The notes: generated by a model from the sequence alone, not told the origin. 64,000 nucleotides of DNA from Microdochium bolleyi (GCA_001566295.1 KQ964247.1:868001-932000); one strand, 5' to 3'. Shown: positions 1 to 11,478, numbered from the stretch's first letter. Numbers and translations: made by a program.

Positions 1-1497
1 CCTCTAATCGTCGTCGCTCACGTCGCTGGAAGCCCCTCGCCATCACCGAAGCAGGCATCTCCTCTGCGCCCTCTATCACTACTGACATTGGACCCAGTGC
101 CACATCTGCCACCGCGGTCCTCGCTGAGGCTGAAGATCAAGGCGCAGCGACCACTGCCAATCAAGGTGGCTGGCTCGGCACCCACGATTTTCGAAGACCG
201 TGTTCCAAGAACCAATCGCCACAGCATATCTGTCATGCCGTCACCGCCCATGTCCCCAGGTGCGGAGGAGTCCGTAAGGATTAGCTTTCCGGTCCAGACA
301 CTCCCGACACCCCCGGCCTCCGGCTCGTCGGACACACATTGGGATCGCGTTTCACTGCAGCGGAGAAGAGAGAAGCAGGTGGCCCAGCAGAAGGAGCGGC
401 AAGAGAACGAGTGGCTCCAGGCGCACCAGAAGGAGCGGGAACTCGAATGGCGGATTACCGCCATCAAGGAGAGGCTACGCCGGGATAAGCTCGAAAAGGA
501 GAAGGGTACTGCCGAAGTGGTGGCCGACTCGGACGAGCAGCAGCAAGGCGCCACCATCTACAGCAGCGTTGCAGCAGAAGGCACTCAGCTCGACAGTCCT
601 GGCAGCCCTGGCTACAACAGCAGCAGCAACAGGACCAGCACTGATGTCGAGCAGCGGCTCAAGCGGCTCGAGAAGAGCGGCGACGCATACCTGCGCATCA
701 TGGTGCCGCTGCTCGAGAACATGAACCGCACTCTGACCGAGATGCGCAAGGACGGCATCGCCGGCGGCCTGACCATGGGCCTGAACATGAACGACTTTGT
801 GCTGGACATGCACGCCGAGACAAAGAGGGCGTCGTCGATTGTGGACGGGCCTCTCTTCTCTGCGGTCCCCTCCGCGGCTGCCAGGCGCGCGTCGGCCGCC
901 GCCTCGCTCAGGAACAACGAGAACGTCCGCCAGTCGGTCCTGCAACACAGGCGCGACCGCTCGGGCTCAAAGTCCAGCCAGGTCAGTGCCGCCAGCAGCC
1001 AGAAGATGTCCGCCCGCGTGGAGATGAACATGTCGCGGCCCCGGTCTCGGCGCAACACGCAGACGAGTGGTTCGCACAGCCGAGGCGGCTCCGTCTCGAT
1101 GTCGAACAAGTCGGGCGAGTCGACGCGGCGCTCAAACGACACATACCACACGGGCCGGTCGTCGCCGGCTGACAACAGCAGCAGTACCATTGACAAGAAG
1201 CCGCTGCCCAGCGTGCCGCAGTCGCCGTCGCCACCGCAGGGCTCGGACCTAGCCCCGCCTCCGGCATCGAAGGAGCTCCCGCTCCCCCCGTCCCCGATGA
1301 TGCAGGACGGCGAGCAAACACCCCGGACCCCGCGAGAGCACCAGCTCGAGGCTCAGCAGGCCATCCAGCGCCGCATAGACGAGCAGGGGGCCATCTTTGA
1401 CCAGCTCATGAGCGGCTGGGGTGTCGTCGACAGCAAGCGCAGCAGCAGGACGCGCTCATTGACGCTCCCGTCGAGCAAGCCCGCCAACACTGCGTAG
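1..1497 (+). CDS. 5'-truncated coiled-coil, Ser/Pro-rich hypothetical protein
   Basis: The reading frame is open from base 1, so the true start lies outside the window; the first in-window codons have no stop and no clear ATG start before the conserved-looking part. The visible ~498 residues contain a Pro-rich N-terminal part, then a strongly charged Arg/Glu/Lys/Gln stretch (roughly bases 360-510) that should form a coiled coil, a second helical part around bases 640-790, then a long Ser/Arg/Pro-rich disordered tail with poly-Ser and SRPRSRR-like basic patches. No catalytic motif or known domain is recognisable. The first 280 bases are also open in frame 3, so the upstream exon boundary is uncertain. 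It is convergent with the hydrolase gene that follows. Function is not assigned; a cytoskeletal or scaffold role is only a guess from the coiled coil. Confidence 0.7.
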   Translation, partial: PLIVVAHVAGSPSPSPKQASPLRPLSLLTLDPVPHLPPRSSLRLKIKAQRPLPIKVAGSAPTIFEDRVPRTNRHSISVMPSPPMSPGAEESVRISFPVQTLPTPPASGSSDTHWDRVSLQRRREKQVAQQKERQENEWLQAHQKERELEWRITAIKERLRRDKLEKEKGTAEVVADSDEQQQGATIYSSVAAEGTQLDSPGSPGYNSSSNRTSTDVEQRLKRLEKSGDAYLRIMVPLLENMNRTLTEMRKDGIAGGLTMGLNMNDFVLDMHAETKRASSIVDGPLFSAVPSAAARRASAAASLRNNENVRQSVLQHRRDRSGSKSSQVSAASSQKMSARVEMNMSRPRSRRNTQTSGSHSRGGSVSMSNKSGESTRRSNDTYHTGRSSPADNSSSTIDKKPLPSVPQSPSPPQGSDLAPPPASKELPLPPSPMMQDGEQTPRTPREHQLEAQQAIQRRIDEQGAIFDQLMSGWGVVDSKRSSRTRSLTLPSSKPANTA

Positions 1498-1823
1498 ACC
1501 GCTTTCCTCTCAACTTTCATTCCTGTTGATTAATGTGCTAACGCGAACTCGGCTGTCACTTTTGCCTACGGGGCGACTGCCGCCTTTTTCATTTTTGTTG
1601 TCCTGTCTTGTCCAGTCACGAATATACCATTTGTAATTTCAACGTCACATTGCAAGATCAATACCAAGCTTATCAGATATCGTGAAGCGGAACTGTCATG
1701 AATTGTTTGTGGCTGTTGGTATGCCAACTGGCGGGTGGCAGGTTTTAATGGTCTTGCTCAGCCCATGCTGTTTATCCTCAACCCTGCCGTCGTCATTATT
1801 GTTTTCACCATCATATGATTCTC
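1498..1823. other. convergent 3' intergenic region
   Basis: This holds the 3' ends of two convergent genes. It is more AT-rich than the flanking exons and no gene or structured element was seen. Confidence 0.6.
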
Positions 1824-2794
1824 TTACACATTCTTGGCAAAAAAGTCGAGCACAGTCTCGTACCCGCGCGTGTACTCCTCGAGGACGCGCTTGTCCTCCA
1901 GGTCGGACCGCGCAGCCATCCACCCGTGGATCTGGTCGCCAAAGATCTCGACGTGCTTCGTAACTTTGAGGGTGTCCTCAAACTTCTTGACCTCGTCGGC
2001 AGGCTCGTCCTTGGACGCGAGCAGAGCAAATGGTACCTTGATAGCCTGAGCGTCGTTGTGGTCCACCATGGCAGGGTGCACCACGGCGGCAGCCTTAAAA
2101 GGGTTGCTGTCTGATGAGGTGACGAGAGTTGTGACTTTGCCGCCCCAGCAGTACTACAGAAACGAGAAGAGAGGAGAGCAACACGGTCAGCATCAAGTTC
2201 AGGACAGGGAAGTTGAGTTGATCATAAGACGCCAGCAGCGGAAACTTACACCCAGGATAGCCCAGGTCTTGATCTCGGGGTTCTTCTCAGCCACAGCCTT
2301 GGCATAGGCGGGCACCTTGTCGGCGATGCCCGGTGGGGGGAACTTCTTAAAGAAGTTGCCGAGCTGCTCCTCCTTCTCCTTGGTGTCTGGAGGGAAGATC
2401 TCAATGGGGCAGGGCTTGCCCTCGAACCAGTCCGGAATAAAGACCTTGAACTTGTCCGAGTTGTGCGAGGACGAAAGGATGTCGGCGCCTTGGAGCGTCT
2501 GCGGGAAGAAGCCGAAAATGTCGTAGATGGCGATGATGCCCTTTGAGGCAGAACTGGGGCCGGTGACGTCTATGAGTCGAGAGGGGCAGGCAGGCTTGTA
2601 CGTTAGTTGATGCTCCAGAGCCACAGACCGAGTGTCCCAGCGAAGGCGAATGTCATGATCGGGCCCGTGAACGTACAGCTCTTGTATCCACCAAGCTCCT
2701 CGTACGTGCCCTTGGCTTCATAGCCCTTGGAGACAACGGGAGGGATGTTGCAGCAAGCGGCCGAGTGACCTTGCTGAGCAGGCATGCCGGTCAT
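1824..2794 (-). CDS. dienelactone hydrolase family protein (AIM2-like), 3 exons
   Basis: Three exons (2794-2677, 2569-2250, 2153-1824) join in frame to 255 residues, the usual length for this alpha/beta-hydrolase family. Both introns have good donors (GTACGT, GTAAGT). Intron 1 splits the Tyr codon of a GYKSYVTGP stretch, and intron 2 falls just before the nucleophile elbow YCWGGK, so splicing rebuilds the family motifs. The catalytic triad is visible: Cys148 (in YCWGG), Asp195 (in SKDE) and His222 (in IHGW). There is no signal peptide, so a cytosolic enzyme is likely. Fungal relatives are annotated as dienelactone hydrolases or Aim2, but the true substrate is generally unknown; hydrolysis of a lactone or ester by a Cys nucleophile is what the family implies. 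The start was chosen as the first ATG of exon 1. Confidence 0.93.
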
Positions 2795-3416
2795 GTTGAC
2801 GTTTGGTGGGATGTGTCTTTCTGGGCTGATTCAAGATTAAACCGGGACGGTATTGTGTGTGCGTATATTTGTGTGAGGAGAAGAGATGTAGTGCTGTGAA
2901 GCGCCGCGGAAAGAAAGGCAGAGAGAAATAAAAGGGAACCCGGAGTCAGGGGCGGGAAGGTGCCAGGGAGCTCTGCTGCTCTTGCCAGAAAACACGTCGA
3001 CCCGCAGATGGTGGGAGACGATCGCAGATGCGGCTGCTACCGCACCGTAGTGTCTAGCTCTTGACTAGCGAAAGGAAGTCCCACGAGGCTTTCCTTTTCA
3101 TCATTGTTGCTTGCCATTCCGGTCATCATCTCACCTACGTAGCTCGTGAAGCTCCCGAGCGTGGGGTAGCTCTCCCCCGCCGGCCCCGATCTGAAGTCGA
3201 TGATGTTAGCTCCTTGGCGGGGCCCGGCAATGGTAATGATGTCATGTTGATGAAGTTGCAATCAGCGACCAGTTAGCGATTCCCATGGCCGACCGCAAAG
3301 GGCAGCATGTGCTTTGAGAATTGGAGGACAGCACAGATTGGAGCCCGCCACGGCGAGGCGGTGGCTGTCCCACTACACTGCCAACCGCATTCTTTTCATA
3401 TCGAGCCTACTACTGC
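2795..3416. other. intergenic: upstream of the hydrolase, downstream of the Nudix gene
   Basis: This contains the promoter and 5' leader of the hydrolase and the 3' end of the Nudix gene. Only short overlapping reading frames without coding character are present. Confidence 0.5.
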
Positions 3417-4400
3417 TTACTTGTACTCACTCCAGCCTTGACTCCGCTCCAGCTCCAATCTCGACATGCTTGCGAGGTGAGCAAATGCCACCTGCACCAT
3501 GAATCGCTCGTCGTCCAGCTTCAGCCTCTCGGCCGCCTCGTGCTCCTGCATCCACACTGTCGTGAACTTGCGCTTGTCATCCTCCTCGGGCATCAACGTC
3601 TCGTCACGCTCCGTCGCCCCGACCGGTTCCGCCGCGTACCAGTGGATATTTCTCCACGCTCCTGTCGCCGGATCTGGATACTCGCTCACTCCAATACTCT
3701 CGTTGCTGAGCCCTTCCGTCCAACCCGCTCGCGCGTCTTCTGTGCCGTAGTCCTTGCTTCCGCTCGCCTTTGTCGGTATCGTCGCTCTCGAGGCGAACTT
3801 CAGCCTCAGAGGTCGTACTGCTATCCCAGTCTCTTCGGTCGTCTCCCGCAGTGCCGCTCCCAGGTACCCTTCGTCAAAGTTCTTGCGGCCTTTGGGCAGC
3901 TGGAATATGCCAATGTCGTGGTTGTATACCACCAGAACCGCCGGCTGTCTTGACGAGCAGTCTCGAATGGTGACGGTGCCACAGCTGATCATGACCTCGT
4001 CGGATCGGTGGTAGAAGCCTTCCCTCCGGATCTTGGCCCACGTCCGGCCGTCTCTCCAGTCCACGACATGTTTCGGGTCGCTCTTGGCCCACACCTCTCG
4101 GCGGATCAAATGCTGGAACTTGCGCATGATCTGCGGCCCGACCACATGCGGTTGTAGTTTGCTGCCCAGGCTCAGCAGCAGCGGCCTCGCACTTGTTGGC
4201 TCGGCAGGTCTCATGACGGCACTGCTTGCCATCTTGGGGCTCACGATGCGTGCGGTGTAATTGAAGCCCCGGCCAGCGAGGATGCTCTCAAAAGGTTGGT
4301 TGTTCTTGGAGGGTTCTTCTTCGTCAGACTGTCCCTCGGTGATCGCTAAGTTTGATTTGATGCTGCGAACTCTGATGGTAGCTGAAGCACTCATGCACAT
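3417..4400 (-). CDS. Nudix hydrolase domain protein
   Basis: This is a single-exon gene of up to 327 residues. A complete Nudix box runs from Gly171 to Ile193 and fits G-x5-E-x7-R-E-U-x-E-E-x-G-U exactly, with the metal-binding REttEE core. Such enzymes hydrolyse nucleoside diphosphates linked to another group; the substrate cannot be read from sequence. The segment before it (LVVYNHDIGIFQLPKG) is the usual beta-strand grid preceding the box. The N terminus is uncertain: a TATATAAG-like element lies only ~26-33 nt upstream of the first ATG, so translation may start at Met3 or at Met57 (base 4232), where a hydrophobic, Ser/Ala-rich stretch begins. Nothing suggests an operon-like partner. Confidence 0.9.
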   Translation of the reverse strand: MCMSASATIRVRSIKSNLAITEGQSDEEEPSKNNQPFESILAGRGFNYTARIVSPKMASSAVMRPAEPTSARPLLLSLGSKLQPHVVGPQIMRKFQHLIRREVWAKSDPKHVVDWRDGRTWAKIRREGFYHRSDEVMISCGTVTIRDCSSRQPAVLVVYNHDIGIFQLPKGRKNFDEGYLGAALRETTEETGIAVRPLRLKFASRATIPTKASGSKDYGTEDARAGWTEGLSNESIGVSEYPDPATGAWRNIHWYAAEPVGATERDETLMPEEDDKRKFTTVWMQEHEAAERLKLDDERFMVQVAFAHLASMSRLELERSQGWSEYK

Positions 4401-4425
4401 GCGGGATGGTCTGCAGAAGCGGCAA

Positions 4426-4433
4426 CCTTATAT
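4426..4433 (-). promoter_or_regulatory. candidate TATA box of the Nudix gene
   Basis: On the minus strand this reads ATATAAGG, about 26-33 nt upstream of the first possible ATG. The short distance argues that transcription starts close to, or downstream of, that ATG. Confidence 0.35.
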
Positions 4434-4436
4434 CCT

Positions 4437-6960
4437 GAACGAGCTCCAAGGACATGGTCAGCCATGCACCCTGATTCGTCTTGCATGCCATGCCACGCGG
4501 AGATGGTTCGCCTACAATTTCGCATAAGAGCAGGCATGGCCGAGGCCTGTCACCGGTGAGACCTCCACAATAGTTCCGGGCGAGAACAGACTGATCGTCT
4601 GGTCTTGCTGCGGAGCCCGAGTCGCGTAGTGTCTTCTGGAACGTCGAGCAGCACTACACCGGACGCCGGGATCACCATGGTTGTACGGTCCGCATCCCTT
4701 GCTTCCACCCTCATCTTCGGCCAATGGCCCATGCGTAGATTGGAAACAATGCGGACTTTAGATGTCTCTGGCGACCTCCATGACAATAAGACTACCGGTT
4801 TCTCCCCACACCCAAAAGATCATCTCCAAAAAGCCCCGAGCTTTAGTCGGGAGCGCCAGGCCAAACACTCCCAAGGGCCTGCTTGGCAGATGGTTTCGGA
4901 TTGTGTGTAGCAACGAGCACGACCGCGGGCTCTGGAAGTACTCTGGGGATCCCTGGCGGTGCACGGTCGAAACAAGGTTGCCTACAGACCGGCCGGGTCA
5001 TCGGTACCCGTCAGCACGGCCGCACTCGGTCCAACCGAACAACATGTGGCCCTCGGTTTGCCGCAGTCCGCAATGCTTACTCTCTCATCTCGTCAGCTGG
5101 ATGGATGCCTTCCATATCGGTCCTCGCACAAACTGACTTGGTCCACCGTTGGTGCGGTTTCGCAGCATGCCCTGCCCTGCCTGCCTGCCATTGCAAGTGA
5201 CACGACGCCTCGCAAGGGCATGAAGCGAACGAATGCAGGGAGATGTGCAGGTCGGAAAGCAAGACTTGCTGCGCATGTGGGCGCCAAAAACCGTTCGCTT
5301 GTCAGGAAACCCGTTAGGAAAAAAGGCTGCTCATGCCGCTGCTCATCATGCAAGGCGACACTGCCAATGGCATTGTGACTGGCCAGCGTGGACAGCAACT
5401 GACTCTGCGCTGTCTCATGCTGCCCACGCAAGAGCCCTCTCGAGGTTCGAGCGTCGGCACAGAGGCCCATGGCCTGAGTCATGGCTTTTCGCCGGCGGTG
5501 ATAACATTCCGGCAGCAGCACGCCGAAACCCATGTCTCGGGTGAGGACGTCGCACCTTGCAGTGGCCCCTGCGAGAGCGACGGTTTAGCCCGAAGAGCAC
5601 GACTTTGACACATGGCAATCCTAGACCGCTCGAGGGAAGGGGTCCAGCTTTGTGTTACCGTGCCCCCGGGATTGCGCATGTTGGCTTGCATATGGCTCTG
5701 GTGTTTCCACAAACCCACCAGCACAAGGGTGCTTCTGCTTGCGGCGGGCGGTCGCCACGGTCAGCATGGCTTGAAGCTGCAGTCAAGACACCCATCCGCA
5801 CTCCCAGGGGCTATTTAGCTTCACTCGGTATTACCACATCACCCACCAACCGGCCATGCGATGCTCAGGACGCCGCTGTCGTCAAGGCTGCCTTTGTTCC
5901 AGCCACACGTGCAGCAACCATTCTCCTAGGATCCTTGCTTTCTTCTTCTCCTCATTCGCATCGCAAGACTCGTGCGACCAGTGCATCGCGCTAGCGAGCA
6001 AGGATTCTGCTCAACCATCCATCGGCGTCTGGATCGCGATTCCCACGATGGGACTCGCGTGTTTGTCCGGCCATCTTCCCAAGGTTGGCTGCAGCAGATA
6101 ACAAGATCCCTGGGGGGCAATGAAACAGGTGGAACAAACCCTGTCAGCAAGGATGGATTGCGTAGGTGCCGTAATTGTTCACTGCAAATCATAGGGACAC
6201 GCAGCGACGTCTACCCTTGCGCGCGGGCGGGCGCGCTGTCGACCACCCATGTCACTTGTAGCCACTCTCCAGCATCGTGCTGCAGCGGTCCGAACACACA
6301 CAAACATCAGGAGCAGCAGATGAGGCATGCAACCGCACGTGTGTGCTCCTGATGATCCTGGGCCCACCGCCCGCCTTCACCGAGGTTACCAAATTGTCCC
6401 GTCGCAAAGAGCACACAGAGGCACACACGGCTTCTGTCACGTGGGGCTTTGGCAGTGCACCAGGCTACTGCCGGGAACTATAGAGCATGCGCCCTGGATG
6501 CTTCGGTCAACAGGCATGCTGTGCAACATCCCACCTATCACGTCTGTTCCACCACACCGGCGTGGGCTCTATCGAGGCAACGCAGGCAAGATACTTGCAG
6601 GTGAGATGACGCAAGCACTCGCGTGCCGTCCTCGTATTGACGGCGAACCATGCCCGCTCGGAGCCTGGGCCCGTTGCAGTTCCTATTAGTCTGCGTCTCC
6701 AAGCCAGGTCCGGGCCTCCGAATTTGAGGGCTATTGCATCGTAGACCTGACACCAGCCGCATTGCTGTCTGTCCCCCATGCCGCTCGCTAGTGATCGCTT
6801 GGATAGGAGCAGATAGTTGGAGTATGTCCTCCGCATGCCATTGGGATGGGATAGTGTTGGTGGGAGCTTCAGTGTCTATTTTGCTTTGGCTGAGGCTATA
6901 TGCTTCTACAATGGTCCACCTGGTGGCTTCAATCTCACCAAGCACGGTGAGCTAGCGTCC
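4437..6960. other. 2.5 kb intergenic region, no gene recognised
   Basis: Only short overlapping open frames on both strands are present, none with a recognisable motif, conserved exon pattern or codon bias. Base composition resembles the rest of the window, so it is not a RIP-degraded AT-rich repeat. There is a small CCTG/CCTGC tandem around 5167-5190. A non-coding RNA or a fast-evolving small gene cannot be excluded. Confidence 0.5.
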
Positions 6961-8352
6961 TCACGCTCCGAGATGGGCGAACTCCTTGTTGAACGCTCTA
7001 CCGATGACCATTCTCCTGACCTCTGAAGTTCCGGCGCCGATTTCGTAGAGCTTGGCACTACAACACGAAAGGCCATGGTTAGCCTGATTCAGCAACGTGA
7101 TGGGGGAGCAATGGTCGCCTGGGGGCGTGGGAACTCACTCTCTTAGTAATCTGGACGCGGGCATCTCCTCGACGTAGCCCATGCCGCCGAGCAGCTGTAT
7201 GCTGTCGAGCGCGCACTCGGTCGCCCGCTCGGCGGCGTACAGGATGGCGCCGGCGCAGTCCTGCGTGCGGATCGTGCCCTCCTCGTCAACGGCCTTGGCT
7301 GTGGCGTACGTGTACGCCCGCGAGGCCTGCAGCTTGGTGTACATGTCCGCGAGCTTGCCCTGAATGAGCTGGTTGTGCGCGATCGGCTGGCCGAACTGCT
7401 TGCGCTGGTGGCTGAAGGGCAGCGCGACGTCGAGCGCGGCCTGCATGATGCCAATTGGCCCCGCGCTCAGCACGAGGCGCTCGAGGTCGAGCCCCTCCAT
7501 GAGCACGCGCACGCCCCCGTTGACCTTGCCGAGCACGTTCTCCTCGGGCACGAAGACGGACTCGAAGACGAGCTCGCCCGTGTTGCTGCCGCGCATGCCC
7601 ATCTTGTCGAGCTTGCGCGCGCAGCTAAAGCCCTTGGACTTGGTCTCGACGATGAACGCGGTGATGCCCTTGGACGCCTTCTCGGGCTCCGTCTTGGCAT
7701 ACACAACGACCAGGTCCGCGTCAGGCCCGTTGGTAATCCACATCTTGGTGCCGTTGAGCACGTAGCCGCCGTCGACCTTCTTCGCCGTGGTACGCATGCT
7801 CACCACGTCGCTGCCCGCGCCGGACTCGGACATGGCGAGCGCGCCGACCGAGGTACCCGCGATTAAGCCCGGGAGGTACTTTTGCTTCTGCTCCGGGTTG
7901 CCGTTGAGCTGGAGTTGGTTGACGCAGAGCTGAGAGTGTGCGGCATAGCTTAGGCCGATGCTGCCGCTCGCACGCGACATCTCCTCCATGACGATGCAGT
8001 GCGCCTGGTAGCCCATGGCGAGTCCGCCGACGTCTTCGTCCGCCGTCATGCCGAGGAATCCGGCCTCGCCGAGCTTCGGCCACATGTCGTTGGGGAACGC
8101 GTTGCTCTTGTCCGTGCGCGCGGCGACCTCCTCGGTGATCTCGCGGCGGGTGAACTCCTGCACGCGCTCGCGCAACTCGGCGAGGTCGGACGTCGTGGGG
8201 GGCTCAAAGCCCTGCGGGTGTTTTGACGAGCCGGCTGATGAGGTTGTGGCATGGCGAATCTGTGTGGCGGATACTGAGTTGGATGGCCTGACGAGGAGCC
8301 TGGCCGCTGACCGCTGGGACGACCGCGTTGCTGATGTGAATGCTTTTCTCAT
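6961..8352 (-). CDS. ivdA: isovaleryl-CoA dehydrogenase, mitochondrial, 2 exons
   Basis: Exons 8352-7139 and 7057-6961 join (GA|T, Asp) to give 436 residues. The enzyme is an FAD flavoprotein of the mitochondrial matrix that oxidises isovaleryl-CoA to 3-methylcrotonyl-CoA in leucine degradation. The first ~35 residues are Arg/Ser/Ala-rich without acidic residues, as in a matrix-targeting sequence. Acyl-CoA dehydrogenase signatures follow: AMSESGAGSD (173-182), the WITNG FAD-contact motif (205-209), and the C-terminal QLLGGMGYVEEMP. Glu291 in GLDLERLVLSAGP matches the isovaleryl-CoA dehydrogenase catalytic base, which sits at a different position from the base in short- and medium-chain enzymes. 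The second exon supplies the LYEIGAGTSE C terminus. The upstream in-frame ORF extension beyond the chosen ATG lacks coding character. It is divergent from the gene for the next pathway enzyme. Confidence 0.97.
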
Positions 8353-8916
8353 CTTGAGTCGCTGTTTGAGGATGTGCCTGTGGACAGGGTGGTGTGGTGG
8401 TGGTTGTCGGTGAGCTAGGAGGACCAGGTGTAGTCCTGAGAATGGCCAGGTATGCAAACAATACAAGAGGCGGTCTTTGAGTGGATCGCCAAAGATCACG
8501 AGACGAGAGGAAAAAAGTCTTTGCAGCGACCGAACGCGAGGGAGTTGGAGAGGCGGCACGGCTTAAGCTTGTGAAAAGAGGCTGTCGTCGGCATGTTTAA
8601 AGCCGGCCGGGGCAGCGCGGTTGCGGGGGTGGAGCCCGGTTTCGAGCGGCTTGTCTCGGGCACCCGCAACTTCCTGGGGAAACAGGCCTCGCGCCTCTTC
8701 CTGCATTTCCCCAACTCGTCCCGAGTATTTTGGCTTTGCGTCCCTGCGTGCCCGCATCCCTTTGCCAGCGACGACTACGGCGGACGACGACCTCGCTAGA
8801 AAGCCACACTCACTCACGACATCTCGCCAGTGGTCCGTCCGGGCACGCTTGCCGCAGTCACTTGTCGTCACAGCGAGCCAGCTGTGAGATCCACCAACCT
8901 CGGCCCCCTCTTCGTC
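8353..8916. promoter_or_regulatory. shared divergent promoter of ivdA and mccB
   Basis: These 564 bp separate the start codons of two divergently transcribed leucine-catabolism genes. Coordinated expression from this interval is inferred. I see no perfect CCAAT box; a few CGG/CCG-spaced sites (for example around 8636-8650) could bind a zinc-cluster regulator, but none is distinctive enough to call an operator. Confidence 0.7.
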
Positions 8917-10863
8917 ATGTCTCTGTCAAAGTCCTCGAGAGAATTTGCGGGAGTCTCGCGTCAATTGGCACGATGCTGTGCTCGCCCAGCTGCTCTGCGG
9001 CGCCGCCAGCCCCTACAATCCGGTGTGCAGCTCCCTATCCAGCGTCAATCGCCACTCGTGCCCGCCGCGACTCGGTCCGTGGCTACGTATGCCGCTCCCT
9101 ACCAAGAAAATGCCATCTCAGTCCTTCCCAGCAATGTCGATCCGGAGTCGCCAGAGTTCAAGGACAACGAGAAGCTCATGGCTGAGGCAATGACCCGCCT
9201 TGAGAACCTCGTGCGCACAGCGCAGCAGGGCGGCTCCGCGAAGGCCCGGGACAAGCACCTGGCCAGGAAGAAGATGCTGCCTCGCGATCGTGTCCAGGCT
9301 CTCGTCGACCCCGGTACAACCTTTATGGAGCTCTCGCCACTTGCTGGACACGAGCTCTACCCCGAAGCCGAGGTCCCCTCTGGCGGTATCATCACCGGTA
9401 TTGGCATGGTGGAGGGCGTCACGTGCATGATCGTTGCCAACGACAGCACTGTCAAGGGCGGCACATACTATCCCATCACTGTCAAGAAGCACTTGCGTGC
9501 CCAGGCTGTTGCGCAAGAGAACAAGCTGCCGTAAGTATCTACATAATCTGGCCACTGTCGGGACAAACGCCCAGTCTCCAAGCAGCGAAGCTGACCAGGT
9601 GATTACAGGTGTATCTATCTCGTCGATTCCGGCGGTGCGAACCTGCCACACCAGTCCGACGTCTTCCCGGATCGTGATCATTTTGGTCGCATCTTCTATA
9701 ACCAGGCCCGCATGAGCTCACAGGGTATTCCCCAGATCTCGGTCGTCATGGGACTGTGCACGGCCGGTGGTGCTTATGTCCCTGCGATGAGTGACGAGAA
9801 CATCATTGTGGAGAAGCAGGGCACCATCTTCCTGGCTGGGCCGCCGCTCGTGAAGGCGGCGACGGGCGAGGAAGTCTCGGCAGAGGACCTCGGTGGTGGC
9901 ACCATGCACACCTCCGTGTCTGGTGTGTCCGACTACCTCGCCGTGGACGACCCGCACGCCATTGTGCTCGCCAGGCGCTGCATCAGCAACCTGAACTGGC
10001 CGGTCAAGCCCTTACCGCCAGCAAAGTCATACGCCGAGCCCCTTTACCCGGCCTCTGATCTGCTCGGCATCGCCTCGACGAACCTGCGCAAGCCTCTGCC
10101 GATCCGCGAGGTCATTGCTCGCATCGTCGACGGGTCGCACTTCTCCGAGTTCAAGCGCGACTACGGCACGACACTCGTCACCGGGTTCGCCAGCATCTAC
10201 GGCCACCGCGTAGGCATCATCGCCAACGACGGCATCCTCTTCGGGACCTCGTCCCAGAAGGGCGCCCACTTCATCGAGCTCTGCTCGCAGCGCGGCATAC
10301 CCCTCGTCTTCCTGCAGAACATCAGCGGATTCATGGTGGGCAAGGACTCTGAGCGCGACGGCATCGCCAAGCACGGCGCCAAGCTCGTCACGGCCGTCGC
10401 GTGCGCCGACGTGCCCAAGTTCACCGTCGTCGTCGGCGGCAGCTACGGCGCCGGCAACTACGGCATGTGCGGCCGCGCGTACTCGCCGCGGTTCTTGTGG
10501 ATGTGGCCCAACGCCCGCGTCGGTGTCATGGGCAGCGAGCAGCTCGCCAATGTCATGGAGACGGTCGGGCAGAAGGCCGACCCGGAGCTCAAGGACCGCA
10601 TCGACCGGGAGAGCGACGCCGTGTATTCGTCGGCTCGTTTATGGGTATGTCTGCGTTCTTCTTCTTCTCCTTTTTCTTCTTCTTCTTCTCCCCTGTTGAT
10701 ATCGCAAAATTCCCATCTGCTAACCTTGGATCCCATGTAGGACGACGGCGTCATCCCGCCCCAGCACACGCGCAGATATCTCGGCCTCGGCCTGCAGGCC
10801 GCACTGTCGGGCAAGAATGAGGTCAAGCATGGCGAGACCAAGTTTGGCGTCTTCAGAATGTAG
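8917..10863 (+). CDS. mccB: 3-methylcrotonyl-CoA carboxylase beta (carboxyltransferase) subunit, 3 exons
   Basis: Exons 8917-9530, 9609-10644 and 10741-10863 join in frame to 590 residues. This is the carboxyltransferase subunit that, with the biotinylated alpha subunit, carboxylates 3-methylcrotonyl-CoA to 3-methylglutaconyl-CoA in mitochondrial leucine degradation. The N terminus (rich in Arg, Ser, Gln and Ala) looks like a mitochondrial presequence. Carboxyltransferase hallmarks include YLVDSGGANLPHQ, GLCTAGGAYVPAMSDE, GTIFLAGPPLVKAATGE, FGTSSQKGAHF and GGSYGAGNYGMCGRAY. Intron 2 is unusually rich in TTC/CT repeats (around 10655-10692). The alpha subunit gene is not in this window. The start is the first ATG of a good targeting sequence; the frame is open upstream but without coding character. 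Gene order with ivdA indicates shared regulation. Confidence 0.97.
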
Positions 10864-11478
10864 ACGAAGTACTAAGCAAGTAAGCTGGATGACTAGACAG
10901 ACGTTACTAGGCACAGTACAGAAAACAATCAAATGGTCGATCACCGGAAAGGCAAAGCCATACTGTGAAAAGACCTCCAAAACCCTCGGAGACAGACAGC
11001 AGTGCCCACGACATGATGCATTGGGCACGAGTCAAGGATCAAGTGGCAACATGCAAACATATTGTACAATGTTGATGTGTATATTGCGTGTGGATTGGGG
11101 TTGGCGACCATGTTCTGGCCGACACCTGAAGACCAAGGATCACCTTGGGCAGGAAGACCGACACCTCAATACTAGAAGACTTGGGGCGAAGTAGTAGTCG
11201 CTCAATAGTGCATTATGCACACTCCAAGTGCTTGCAATGCCTGCTATTCACGCATCAAGTGATGAATTTTGTGTCAAAGCAAAATTTCGGAGGTTCAACG
11301 CTTTCGACATAATTGTAGCTGGGTACGAGCGCCGTCCAGCCGAACCTGGCTTAGTGCGATATGGCTGTTAATGATATGTTCTCTGAAGCAAAGTGACACT
11401 CGCAGGAAGAGATAATGATTCGCTAGCTAAATAATGCCGCGGTATTGTACAAACCATGATAGTGCAGAGCACGATACC
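10864..11478. other. convergent 3' intergenic region
   Basis: This lies between the ends of mccB and the GATA_AreA-domain gene. It is AT-richer than the exons and no gene was seen. Confidence 0.55.

Noticed and set aside
1..279. Frame-3 alternative for the first gene
   Set aside because: It stops at 279 and no acceptable intron connects it to the clear downstream frame; frame 1 runs through without a stop. An upstream exon boundary remains possible.
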